The notes beneath the pieces are model-generated. The model was given only the letters and a program-made list of their open reading frames with translations. It ran no database searches and was not told where the DNA came from. Shown here piece by piece: positions 55,868-64,000 of a stretch of DNA of 64,000 nt. The first letter of the stretch is position 1; every line of letters starts with the position of its first letter. This stretch comes from Corynebacterium sputi DSM 45148 (GTDB taxonomy: Bacteria > Actinomycetota > Actinomycetes > Mycobacteriales > Mycobacteriaceae): NCBI RefSeq assembly GCF_000427865.1, contig NZ_ATYV01000010.1, positions 62,001-126,000 of the forward strand. Reading direction: 5' to 3'. The translations under genes were made by a program, and so were the position numbers.

Positions 55868-56578
55868 ATGCTCGTTCTCGCTGTCGATACGTCAACGCCC
55901 CAGGTCACCACGGGCATCGTTTCGCTACCCGACGCCCCCACCGACACACTTCCCACCCTCCTGGCCGGACGCAGCTATTTGGATGCCAGGGCTCATAACG
56001 AGGTCTTGGTTCCGTTGATTGTCGAGTGCCTCGATGAAGCAGGAGTGACGCGGGCCGATCTGGACGCTGTTGTCGTCGGCTGTGGGCCAGGGCCGTTCAC
56101 CGGCCTGCGCGTTGGCATGGTCACCGCTGCAGCGTTCGCTGACGCACTGGGCATCCCCGTCTATGGGGTCTGCTCGTTGGATTCGATGGTGGCGGACGGC
56201 GACTCATTGGTCGTCACTGACGCTCGTCGACGCGAGGTCTACGTAGCCCGATATGCTGACGGTGCACGGGTGTGGGGCCCGGCAGTATTGAAGGCCACGG
56301 ACGTGCCGGCCGAATCCGGTGGGGTCACTCCCGCGGTGATTCGCGGTTCAGAGCAGCACGCGACGCAGGTGGCCGAAGCATTCGGCGCACCGATCGAGGT
56401 AGAGGCTGCCTTCCCGACTCCTGAAGGCCTCGTGCGTGCGGCTCTGGAGGAGATCCGAAGTTCCGATGAGCCTGCTCCGCTGGTACCGCTGTATCTGCGC
56501 AGGCCGGACGCGGTCCCGCCCACACCGCGGAAGCCCTCGGCAGCACTGAAGTTCCGTTCCCCGGGTGAGAGCTCGTGA
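55868..56578 (+). CDS. tsaB: tRNA threonylcarbamoyladenosine biosynthesis protein TsaB
   Basis: 236 residues starting MLVLAVDTSTPQVTTGIV, with VVVGCGPGPFTGLRVGMVTA, the ASKHA-fold signature of TsaB. It forms the t6A complex with TsaD and TsaE, whose genes are all in this window. It lies 10 bp after the alr-tsaE fusion and overlaps rimI by 4 bp (GTGA). Confidence 0.94.
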   Translation: MLVLAVDTSTPQVTTGIVSLPDAPTDTLPTLLAGRSYLDARAHNEVLVPLIVECLDEAGVTRADLDAVVVGCGPGPFTGLRVGMVTAAAFADALGIPVYGVCSLDSMVADGDSLVVTDARRREVYVARYADGARVWGPAVLKATDVPAESGGVTPAVIRGSEQHATQVAEAFGAPIEVEAAFPTPEGLVRAALEEIRSSDEPAPLVPLYLRRPDAVPPTPRKPSAALKFRSPGESS

Positions 56579-57054
56579 CGGACGCCGCGGACCTAACCTT
56601 CGGGCGCTTGTCACCAGGCGCCTCCGAGTCCTGCGCCGAACTGGAGATGGTCCTTTTCAAAGATGACGGACCCTGGAGCGCAGAAGCCTTCCGATCAGAA
56701 TTGGCCAACGTCGCGAATTTTTACGCTGGTTTTGTGGATAGCACCGACCGTGTCCGTGGGTACGGGGGAGTGACCCGGTTGGGCCCGGAGGGAGCACCAG
56801 AGTACGAGATCCACACCGTCGGTATCGATCCCTCGCTGCAAGGCCATGGTTTCGGCCGGAAACTGGTGGAGGCACTTCTCGCTGCGGCAGATGAAGCACC
56901 TGGAGACGTTTTCCTCGAGGTTCGAGTGGACAACGAACCGGCAATCGGGCTGTATGAGTCTCTGGGGTTCGAAAAAGTTGGTCTGCGGAAGAACTACTAC
57001 CGCCCGTCCGGCGCTGATGCCTGGACGATGAAGCGACCCTCCGTACGTGCCTAG
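56575..57054 (+). CDS. rimI: Ribosomal protein alanine N-acetyltransferase RimI-like (GNAT)
   Basis: 159 residues from GTG 56575. GNAT fold with the acetyl-CoA loop GIDPSLQGHGFGRKLVEALL (Q/RxxGxG) and NEPAIGLYESLGFEKVGLRKNYY. Conserved tsaB-rimI-tsaD order supports RimI. The physiological substrate (S18 or another N-terminus) is inferred. Confidence 0.9.
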   Translation: MTDAADLTFGRLSPGASESCAELEMVLFKDDGPWSAEAFRSELANVANFYAGFVDSTDRVRGYGGVTRLGPEGAPEYEIHTVGIDPSLQGHGFGRKLVEALLAAADEAPGDVFLEVRVDNEPAIGLYESLGFEKVGLRKNYYRPSGADAWTMKRPSVRA

Positions 57055-57062
57055 ATATGCGA

Positions 57063-57086
57063 CATGCCCGGCCGAAGCCGGGCATG
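57063..57086. terminator. Tetraloop hairpin between convergent rimI and tetR genes
   Basis: A perfect 10-bp stem (57063-57072 with 57077-57086) closing a CGAA tetraloop. There is no T-run, but it lies between convergent genes where a terminator is expected. Confidence 0.55.
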
Positions 57087-57111
57087 CGCGAGTACCACTG
57101 GAGCGGAACCT

Positions 57112-57855
57112 TTAACGGTTGAAGCCCTCGGCCTCTTCCGCAGCTTCCTCGATGAGTTCAGCCTCAGTGACAACATCCGCTTCGTCGGCCTCCTCGATCG
57201 CGCTGGTGATCCAGGTGCCACCGGCGCGGACCTGCTCGTAGGACTTCAGGAGATCCTGCTCGATGCCGGCGATCACGAAATCTATCTTGCGCTGGAGGTG
57301 CAGACGGATGTCGTGTCCGAAGACTGGCTTGATCGGGTCGCCGGATTCATTCCGGAACTCGTTCGAGCTGTACTCCTTGAGGCTTGCGTAGGAAACGGAA
57401 CCCACGAGGATCATCTCGGTGACTGTGTCAACGGCGAACAGTGCCTTATCCAAGGGGAGTCCGACATTGACGTAGTTGTTCACCACCTGGTGGACCAAGT
57501 CCTTGATGACACCATAGAGATCCGGTGCCAGCAGAAGGATCGTGGACACGCCTTCGTAGCGCGAGACGATCATCCAGAGCTCGGCCGAGTTCAGGCGAAC
57601 CTGATCCTGCCAAGGGAGATCAGCCGGTGCAGGGTTGTAGTCCTGCAGAATCCGGCGGATGGCCTCGTGGACGAGGGCGTCGCGGTCCGCGACGACCCGG
57701 TACAGGGCCGACGGGGCAACGTTAAGCCGCTTTGCGACGCCGCCAATGGTGAAGTCACGGATGCCTTCGGCGAGCGCGGCGTCGATCGCGTCGTCGAGAC
57801 GAAACGTCGGCTTGGGGCCAGGACGCTTCCCGTGTCTGGTGCGGTTAGGAATCAC
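57112..57855 (-). CDS. TetR-family transcriptional regulator
   Basis: 247 residues from GTG 57855. N-terminal helix-turn-helix [29 protein letters not shown] (about residues 33-62), then a helical ligand domain and an unusual acidic tail of ~35 residues ([20 protein letters not shown]). It is inserted between rimI and tsaD, which are adjacent in mycobacteria. The divergent position to tsaD means it could affect that promoter, but the target is unknown. Confidence 0.87.
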   Translation of the reverse strand: MIPNRTRHGKRPGPKPTFRLDDAIDAALAEGIRDFTIGGVAKRLNVAPSALYRVVADRDALVHEAIRRILQDYNPAPADLPWQDQVRLNSAELWMIVSRYEGVSTILLLAPDLYGVIKDLVHQVVNNYVNVGLPLDKALFAVDTVTEMILVGSVSYASLKEYSSNEFRNESGDPIKPVFGHDIRLHLQRKIDFVIAGIEQDLLKSYEQVRAGGTWITSAIEEADEADVVTEAELIEEAAEEAEGFNR

Positions 57856-57964
57856 ATCGACAAGGATAGCGCTGTTGCATCCACAATTGGTGACTGGTTC
57901 GTTATCTTTTTGGTATTTCTCATTGCCTAACGAAACACAATATTGGTATATGGCCGGTCAGACC

Positions 57965-57977
57965 TATTATCGTGACA
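57965..57977 (+). promoter_or_regulatory. Putative leaderless promoter of tsaD
   Basis: TATTAT (57965-57970) ends 6 bases before ATG 57977. This decides the start over the earlier ATG 57950, which would overlap the promoter. Confidence 0.5.
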
Positions 57978-59077
57978 TGGATTCCGTAGAAATTGATCGC
58001 CGTTCAATCGTACTGTTGGCGGTTGAATCGAGCTGTGATGAGACCGGGGCTGCCCTCGTACGGGTGGAGTGGGATGCATCGCGCGTCGGAGGTGACCCAT
58101 TTCCTCAGGTAGAGATACTCGCCGAATCGGTCGCGTCATCGATGGAAGAGCATGCACGATTCGGTGGAGTCGTCCCGGAAATTGCCTCTCGGGCGCACCT
58201 GGAGGCGCTCCGGCCGGTGGTCCGGAACGTGCTGGACACGGCCGGAATTACCGCCCCAGACGCCGTCGCGGCGACTGTTGGTCCAGGTCTTGCAGGTGCG
58301 CTGCTGGTGGGGGCGGCGGGGGCAAAGGCTTATGCCGCAGCATGGGGTGTCCCCTTTTTTGGGGTCAACCATTTGGGCGGGCATGTCGCAGTCGGTGCGA
58401 TGGTTGAAGGCGACCCAGATCTGTCTAACGCGGTCGCTCTGCTTGTCTCCGGCGGTCACACGCAGCTGCTGAGGGTCCGTGGCATCGGCGAGCCGATGGA
58501 AGAAATGGGCGCCACTCTCGATGATGCCGCCGGTGAGGCCTACGACAAGGTCGCCCGGCTTCTTGGCCTCGGCTACCCGGGTGGCCCCGTTATCGACCGG
58601 CTGGCCAAAGACGGCGATCCCCGTGCAATCGCCTTTCCTCGCGGCATGACCCGCCCGCAGGACTCCCGCCATGACTTCTCGTTTTCAGGTCTGAAAACTG
58701 CCGTGGCTCGGTACGTCGAGAATGCAGAGAAGAACGGCGATGAAGTCGACCTGGTAGACCTCTGTGCCTCATTCCAGGAAGCAGTGTGCGATGTCCTCAC
58801 GATGAAGGCGATCCGCGCTGCCAAGGACGTCGGCGCAGACACCTTGCTGCTTGGCGGTGGCGTGGCAGCGAACTCGCGGCTGCGCGCGCTGGCACAGGAG
58901 CGTTGCGACGCCTCCGGCCTCACACTCCTGACACCCTCACCCAGGCTGTGTACTGACAACGGGACGATGATTGCCATGCTCGCCGCCCATCTCATCGTCG
59001 CAGGCGCGCAGCCATCAGGCTATGAATGTGCCACCGATCCAGGGATGCCGGTGGAGGTGCCGTTAGTGGGTGTGTAG
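57977..59077 (+). CDS. tsaD: tRNA threonylcarbamoyltransferase TsaD
   Basis: 366 residues from ATG 57977. [14 protein letters not shown] at the N-terminus, [28 protein letters not shown], metal-binding His pair in [41 protein letters not shown] and [13 protein letters not shown] are all TsaD hallmarks. It transfers the threonylcarbamoyl group to A37 of ANN-decoding tRNAs. It precedes groES-groEL as in mycobacteria. Confidence 0.96.
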   Translation: MDSVEIDRRSIVLLAVESSCDETGAALVRVEWDASRVGGDPFPQVEILAESVASSMEEHARFGGVVPEIASRAHLEALRPVVRNVLDTAGITAPDAVAATVGPGLAGALLVGAAGAKAYAAAWGVPFFGVNHLGGHVAVGAMVEGDPDLSNAVALLVSGGHTQLLRVRGIGEPMEEMGATLDDAAGEAYDKVARLLGLGYPGGPVIDRLAKDGDPRAIAFPRGMTRPQDSRHDFSFSGLKTAVARYVENAEKNGDEVDLVDLCASFQEAVCDVLTMKAIRAAKDVGADTLLLGGGVAANSRLRALAQERCDASGLTLLTPSPRLCTDNGTMIAMLAAHLIVAGAQPSGYECATDPGMPVEVPLVGV

Positions 59078-59083
59078 CTGGGC

Positions 59084-59093
59084 GTCGGGAAGC
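59084..59093 (+). repeat. Copy of the recurrent 10-mer GTCGGGAAGC
   Basis: Intergenic representative of a word found at least 14 times here. Plus orientation: 2520, 11277, 28468, 38139, 39368, 41498, 46324, 49216, 54097, 59084. Minus orientation: 3614, 10784, 22636, 40982 (first bases). Most lie in genes in two different frames; 10784, 49216 and 59084 are outside or at gene ends. Confidence 0.8.
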
Positions 59094-59123
59094 AAATCTT
59101 TTAGCACCCGGTCACGTTGAGTG

Positions 59124-59150
59124 TTGGCACTCTCAGGGGTAGAGTGCCAG
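59124..59150 (+). promoter_or_regulatory. CIRCE element (HrcA operator)
   Basis: TTGGCACTC, 9 bases, GAGTGCCAG. It matches the CIRCE consensus TTAGCACTC-N9-GAGTGCTAA closely and keeps full dyad symmetry except at the outer bases. HrcA should repress groES-groEL here in the absence of heat stress. Confidence 0.92.
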
Positions 59151-59245
59151 ACACGGTTGCTTGACACGCAGTTGTTCACCCGCGACGACGGCTGTGCACG
59201 GCATGCCAACCGGCACAAGAACACGAACACATGGAGGCATTCATC

Positions 59246-59554
59246 GTGGCGAACGTCAACATCAAGCCGCTTGAGGACCGAGTCCTCGTTCAGATCGTCG
59301 AAGCAGAGACCACCACCGCATCGGGCCTGGTCATTCCGGACTCCGCCAAGGAGAAGCCGCAGGAGGCCACCGTCGTGGCCGTCGGCCCGGGCCGCTGGCA
59401 CGACGATGACGACCGCATCCCCATGGACGTCAAGGTCGGCGACACTGTCGTCTTCTCTAAGTACGGCGGAACCGAGCTGCGTTACGACGGCGTTGACTAC
59501 CTGCTGCTCAGCCAGCGCGACATCCTGGCTGTTGTCGAGTCCGCTGACGCCTAG
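59246..59554 (+). CDS. groES: Co-chaperonin GroES
   Basis: 102 residues from GTG 59246 (the frame from ATG 59231 is possible, but GGAG at 59232-59236 suits the GTG, and known corynebacterial GroES starts [11 protein letters not shown]). The mobile loop [19 protein letters not shown] and the [19 protein letters not shown] core are complete. It caps the GroEL ring. Confidence 0.95.
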   Translation: MANVNIKPLEDRVLVQIVEAETTTASGLVIPDSAKEKPQEATVVAVGPGRWHDDDDRIPMDVKVGDTVVFSKYGGTELRYDGVDYLLLSQRDILAVVESADA

Positions 59555-59561
59555 TAGTTAA

Positions 59562-61175
<1,614 letters not shown>

Positions 61176-61188
61176 TCACCTGGACCTG

Positions 61189-61214
61189 CACCTACCACCT
61201 CCTGGAGGTAGGTG
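61189..61214 (+). terminator. Small hairpin after groEL
   Basis: An 8-bp perfect stem (61189-61196 with 61207-61214), no T-run. Secondary to the larger hairpin downstream. Confidence 0.35.
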
Positions 61215-61233
61215 TCGGAGCTGGACTATTACA

Positions 61234-61272
61234 CAGAGGGACCCGGCAGAATTTTTCTGCCGGGTCCCTCTG
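61234..61272. terminator. Bidirectional terminator between groEL and whiB
   Basis: A perfect 18-bp inverted repeat (61234-61251 with 61255-61272) around a TTT loop, between convergent genes. It is the strongest hairpin noticed in the window. Confidence 0.88.
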
Positions 61273-61287
61273 TTATCGGTATGTCGC

Positions 61288-61629
61288 TCAGCGTGCGCCG
61301 ACGGTGACTACCGGGCGCTCCGCGGAACGCATCTGAGCCCGACGAACTCCGCGCGGGGCCGACCGCAGGTACTCATTGCGCTCGGACTCGCTCATGCCGC
61401 CCCAGATCCCGTAAGGCTCGGCCACAGCCAGTGCGTGGGCACGGCACTGTGCGAGCACCGGGCAGGCGCCGCAGATCGCCTTAGCTCGCGCTTCGCGAGA
61501 TGCACGGGCACGGCCACGCTCACCCTCGGGATGGAAGAAGACGGAAGATTCCTCGCCGCGGCACGTTCCGTGCAACTGCCAGTCCCACAGGTCCGCGTTC
61601 GGGCCGGGGAGATGATCAACCTGGGTCAT
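61288..61629 (-). CDS. WhiB-family iron-sulfur transcription factor (WhiB3 position)
   Basis: 113 residues from ATG 61629, with AAGGAG about 10 bases upstream. Four cysteines for a [4Fe-4S] cluster (TCRG, ICGACPVLAQC), the turn GIWGGMSESER and a basic C-terminus (RGVRRAQMR) make a complete WhiB protein. In M. tuberculosis whiB3 lies in the same place between sigD and groEL1. Redox or nitric-oxide sensing is the known family role. Confidence 0.94.
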   Translation of the reverse strand: MTQVDHLPGPNADLWDWQLHGTCRGEESSVFFHPEGERGRARASREARAKAICGACPVLAQCRAHALAVAEPYGIWGGMSESERNEYLRSAPRGVRRAQMRSAERPVVTVGAR

Positions 61630-61973
61630 AGGTTCCGTGCTCCTTCGTTGCACCTTCAGAAAACGATCCGGGTCAACTCTTCAACCCGGCACCTGTGACA
61701 TCTTCGCCGGTGTTGATGAACCGCAGGTAAATCATCGGAGGCCATTGAGCTACCAAAGGGCACAGTTCACGAAAACTTTCTGGCTCTGATGGCAGTTTTG
61801 GGCCCTGGAAGCGCTTACAGGGCACTTTCGGTGGCAGAAGGGTCGACGGTTAGCCCGGAGTATTAGGATGTGTGCTTCGGTTGCGTTTCAGGTCGGGACC
61901 CCGCCGATATGTGATTAGACTCGAATGCGAGATGAACTCCCGGGAGCGGGCGAAAGTGGTGGAAGAGGCGCAC
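61630..61973. other. Divergent control region of whiB and sigD
   Basis: About 340 bases between the two start codons with no separate gene supported. The right part, from 61872, is open in the sigD frame, so sigD could start earlier. The WhiB promoter should lie at the left and the sigD promoter near 61800-61930. A short inverted element, AAGCGCTT, occurs at 61809-61816. No known box was identified. Confidence 0.35.
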
Positions 61974-62543
61974 ATGCTGGATGAGACGGAGTTGAGTGAA
62001 CTTGCTTCTCTCGCCGCCGCCGGCGACCGCCGGGCCGCAGAGCGTGTTTTGCGAGAGGTTCACCCCAGGATCGTACGGTACTGCCGCATGCGACTGGGGA
62101 GCAACGGCTCCGTGTCTGCTAATGACGTGGCGCAAGAGGTTGCCCTAGCGGTGATTTCGGCTCTGCCCCGATACCAAGACCGCGGCCGCCCGTTTATGTC
62201 CTTCGTTTATGGAATTGCCTCTCACAAGGTCATTGACGCCTACCGCTCCGGCGGTCGAGACCTCTCCTGGGCAGTGGAAGAGGTGCCGGAGACCGAGGAC
62301 ACTGGTGATTCCCCTGAGGATGCGGTTATTTCGGCGGCTAACGGTAACGAAATCCGCGAATTGCTCGATACCCTCGGTGACAGAGCGCGCGACATTATCA
62401 TATTGCGTGTGTTCGAGGGGTTCAGTGCTGAAGAAACCGGAGAAATTGTCGGTGCCAGTGCCGGCGCCGTCCGAGTTGCCCAGCACCGGGCTCTGTCCAA
62501 GATGCGTTCAATTCTTGAGAAGCAAGCCGAGGAGGCGAAGTGA
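61974..62543 (+). CDS. sigD: ECF RNA polymerase sigma factor SigD
   Basis: 189 residues from ATG 61974, chosen because GGAAGAGG precedes it and it aligns with the M. tuberculosis SigD core; ATG 61932 or 61872 would add 14 or 34 residues. Region 2 is VRYCRMRLGS...DVAQEVALAVISALPRYQDRGR with SFVYGIASHKVIDAYR. Region 4 is ARDIIILRVFEGFSAEETGEIVG...AVRVAQHRALSKMR. In the mycolata SigD controls envelope genes. It overlaps the anti-sigma gene by 4 bp. Confidence 0.93.
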   Translation: MLDETELSELASLAAAGDRRAAERVLREVHPRIVRYCRMRLGSNGSVSANDVAQEVALAVISALPRYQDRGRPFMSFVYGIASHKVIDAYRSGGRDLSWAVEEVPETEDTGDSPEDAVISAANGNEIRELLDTLGDRARDIIILRVFEGFSAEETGEIVGASAGAVRVAQHRALSKMRSILEKQAEEAK

Positions 62544-63460
62544 CGGATTCCGGCGGGGCACCCCGCAGGCCCGGAGGGCATGACGGCCAGCCCACGGGTG
62601 ACCCGGAGGATACCGGGATCATGCCCACGGTTCAGGCTGTCGATATTGATGACGCCTTCCTCACTGCACTGTCGGAGGGGTCCGCTTCGGCTACCGGCTC
62701 CGGTGCGTACGGCACTGATGCATTCTTGGCAGAGGGCCTTCGCTCGTTGTCGTCGGAGCTCTCGGAGGATATGCCTCCGGTGCCGGAGCTTCCCGCAGAC
62801 TTCGGAGCAGACAACGTCACCGCACTGCCATCAGTAGAGAACCGGGACGAGCCGGAAGAGACAGCACAGCCCCAGCGCAAAGCGAAAGTAATTTCCCTGC
62901 GAGACCGGTTTACGCCCGGCAGGCTCGGCAGCGCAGCAATGGGTGCAGTGGCAGCCTCGGTGATGTTGTTCGGCGGAGTCGGCCTGATTCAGGCTGCAGA
63001 ACCAGACAGCGCGCTGTGGCCGGTGCGCAAGGCAATGATGGGCGAGCAGACCGTCGACGTGCAGTTGGCCTCCGCCCTGGCAAGTGCCGATGATGCTGCC
63101 AATGATGGCGACATGGATCGTGCCAATGAGCTCCTGGCGATGGCCGAGAGGCTACTGCTGCAGGTGCATGCCGAGGACCGGGGACGGTTCGAGGAGCAGG
63201 TCCGCAGCTCTGCCGAGCGAATCCGTGAAGTCGAGGTCGAGGTAACTCGGACCGTCCGCGACACCACGACCTCAGTAATAACTTCTACCGACCGGCCTTC
63301 TACGGTGACCCGAGAAGTGACGTTGACGGAAACCCAGACGCAGACACAGACACAGACCCAAACTCAGACCACCACGGTCACTCCGCCTCCGGGTAACGGT
63401 GGCGATGGCGGCGGATCGCTCGAACCGTCCGAGCCCCAGCCCGATTCGGCAGGGGAGTAG
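62540..63460 (+). CDS. rsdA: Anti-sigma-D factor RsdA
   Basis: 306 residues from GTG 62540 (GTGA overlap with sigD). The N-terminal cytosolic part has the sigma-binding segment VDIDDAFLTALSEG (about residues 34-47). One membrane helix (GSAAMGAVAASVMLFGGVGL, about 130-150) leads to an outer domain with a helical pair (ELLAMAERLLLQVHAEDR) and a Thr/Gln repeat (TETQTQTQTQTQTQTTT), ending in Gly/Pro. This matches RsdA-type anti-sigma factors rather than zinc-binding ones, since no HxxxCxxC motif is present. Confidence 0.88.
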   Translation: MTDSGGAPRRPGGHDGQPTGDPEDTGIMPTVQAVDIDDAFLTALSEGSASATGSGAYGTDAFLAEGLRSLSSELSEDMPPVPELPADFGADNVTALPSVENRDEPEETAQPQRKAKVISLRDRFTPGRLGSAAMGAVAASVMLFGGVGLIQAAEPDSALWPVRKAMMGEQTVDVQLASALASADDAANDGDMDRANELLAMAERLLLQVHAEDRGRFEEQVRSSAERIREVEVEVTRTVRDTTTSVITSTDRPSTVTREVTLTETQTQTQTQTQTQTTTVTPPPGNGGDGGGSLEPSEPQPDSAGE

Positions 63461-63466
63461 CTGGCC

Positions 63467-63874
63467 TTAGAAGGGCCAGCGAGAAGAGCGACCGCGCGTT
63501 TTCGCGTCGGTGTAACCGGCGCAGTACTCCCACGGCACGTACCGCTCCACGTCTGGGGCGTACTCCGGCTCGTGGACTGGGGACTCCTTGCCCTGCAGCA
63601 AGGTGAGGTAGTGGCCCTCCAAAACGTCCCAGGTGTAGAAGTGCATTTCCTGGCAATCGTCACAGGTCATGCACACGCCAAGGAACCCGTCCGGTGCCAT
63701 TGCAGCACGGAACGCACGCACAGCGGTGAGGTCTTCGGAGACCTCCACCCGCTCTTCCTCTGACAGCGGTGGGAACTCCTCCACGGAGTCCACCGGATCC
63801 AGCAGGGACGCGGGGTCATCCGGGTCGCCCTCAAAAGGGTCCCGCGGCATTCTCGACCAGAAATCCTTGCTCAC
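63467..63874 (-). CDS. DUF5319-family protein (Rv3412-like)
   Basis: 135 residues from GTG 63874 (GGTGGAG upstream; ATG 63850 and GTG 63883 are alternatives). The N-terminus is acidic with Asp/Pro repeats (RDPFEGDPDDPASLLDP). A CMTCDDCQEMHFYTWDVL motif with three cysteines may bind zinc, followed by YVPWEYCAGYTDA. A homologue lies at the same place beside guaB in mycobacteria. Function unknown; its conservation with sigD-rsdA is positional. Convergent with rsdA, 6 bp apart. Confidence 0.85.
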   Translation of the reverse strand: MSKDFWSRMPRDPFEGDPDDPASLLDPVDSVEEFPPLSEEERVEVSEDLTAVRAFRAAMAPDGFLGVCMTCDDCQEMHFYTWDVLEGHYLTLLQGKESPVHEPEYAPDVERYVPWEYCAGYTDAKTRGRSSRWPF

Positions 63875-64000
63875 AAGCTCCACCGTAGCTGGCCTGAAGG
63901 TTAGGTAAAACTTATACCCGCCAGTACGGCAGACAAATCCCCGACTACGGACAGATCGAGAATCAGTGCCGGCTCAAACGCCCCAAGTTACCCGAAGTGA
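63875..64000. other. Right-edge intergenic region
   Basis: 126 bases with no gene start visible. By synteny guaB would begin just beyond the edge, so this probably holds its promoter. A GGTTAGGTAAAAC stretch at 63898-63910 resembles half a DtxR box but lacks the second half. Confidence 0.3.

Noticed and set aside
63898..63910. DtxR box near the right edge
   Set aside because: Only the left half of the palindrome matches; the right half (AAAACTTAT) does not.

Overview
The window looks like a chromosomal segment of a GC-rich actinobacterium of the Corynebacterium group. Evidence is the ribosomal proteins, GlmS and GroES resembling corynebacterial ones, an ESX-4-type type VII secretion (T7SS) locus next to rplM-rpsI, a SigD/RsdA pair beside WhiB and GroEL, and a gene order that closely follows Mycobacterium tuberculosis from rpsH to the guaB region. 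No rRNA, tRNA, CRISPR array, IS element or prophage was seen.

Layout: 1-5.6 kb is accessory. It holds a LysR regulator divergent from a TDT-family transporter, then a partial 2,3-dihydroxybenzoate (catecholate siderophore) module (carrier protein and EntA on the minus strand, EntE and a binding lipoprotein on the plus strand) around a good DtxR-like iron box. 5.9-17.5 kb is the translation core: rpsH-rplF-rplR-rpsE-rpmD-rplO, secY-adk-map, a dicarboxylate-type symporter, infA, rpsM-rpsK-rpsD-rpoA-rplQ and truA. 17.5-32.9 kb carries a large membrane protein, a lipoprotein and the ESX-4 locus: eccE-like, eccB, an inserted DUF222/HNH gene, mycP, eccD, eccC, an Rv3446c-like protein and two WXG100 genes. 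rplM-rpsI follow.

34.5-36.5 kb is an OafA-type acyltransferase broken by two in-frame TGA codons. glmM comes next, then a mevalonate-pathway cluster (idi, mvk, mvaD, pmk, HMG-CoA reductase, HMG-CoA synthase), which is unusual because corynebacteria normally rely on the MEP route. 44.4-46.4 kb is an unrecognised three-gene operon whose promoter nearly matches the ECF-sigma promoter in front of the WXG100 genes; it is the best candidate for an undescribed ESX-4-linked system. 46.4-64 kb contains an alpha/beta hydrolase lacking its nucleophile serine, glmS, an intact acyltransferase, an MFS transporter, nnr, an alr-tsaE fusion, tsaB, rimI, a TetR regulator, tsaD, CIRCE-groES-groEL, a whiB gene, sigD-rsdA and a DUF5319 gene.

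Genome-scale signals: several genes appear to be leaderless (a -10 hexamer 6-8 nt before the start codon), and a 10-mer, GTCGGGAAGC, occurs at least 14 times in both coding and intergenic DNA with a bias to the plus strand. All function calls come from reading motifs and remembered families; no database search was run.
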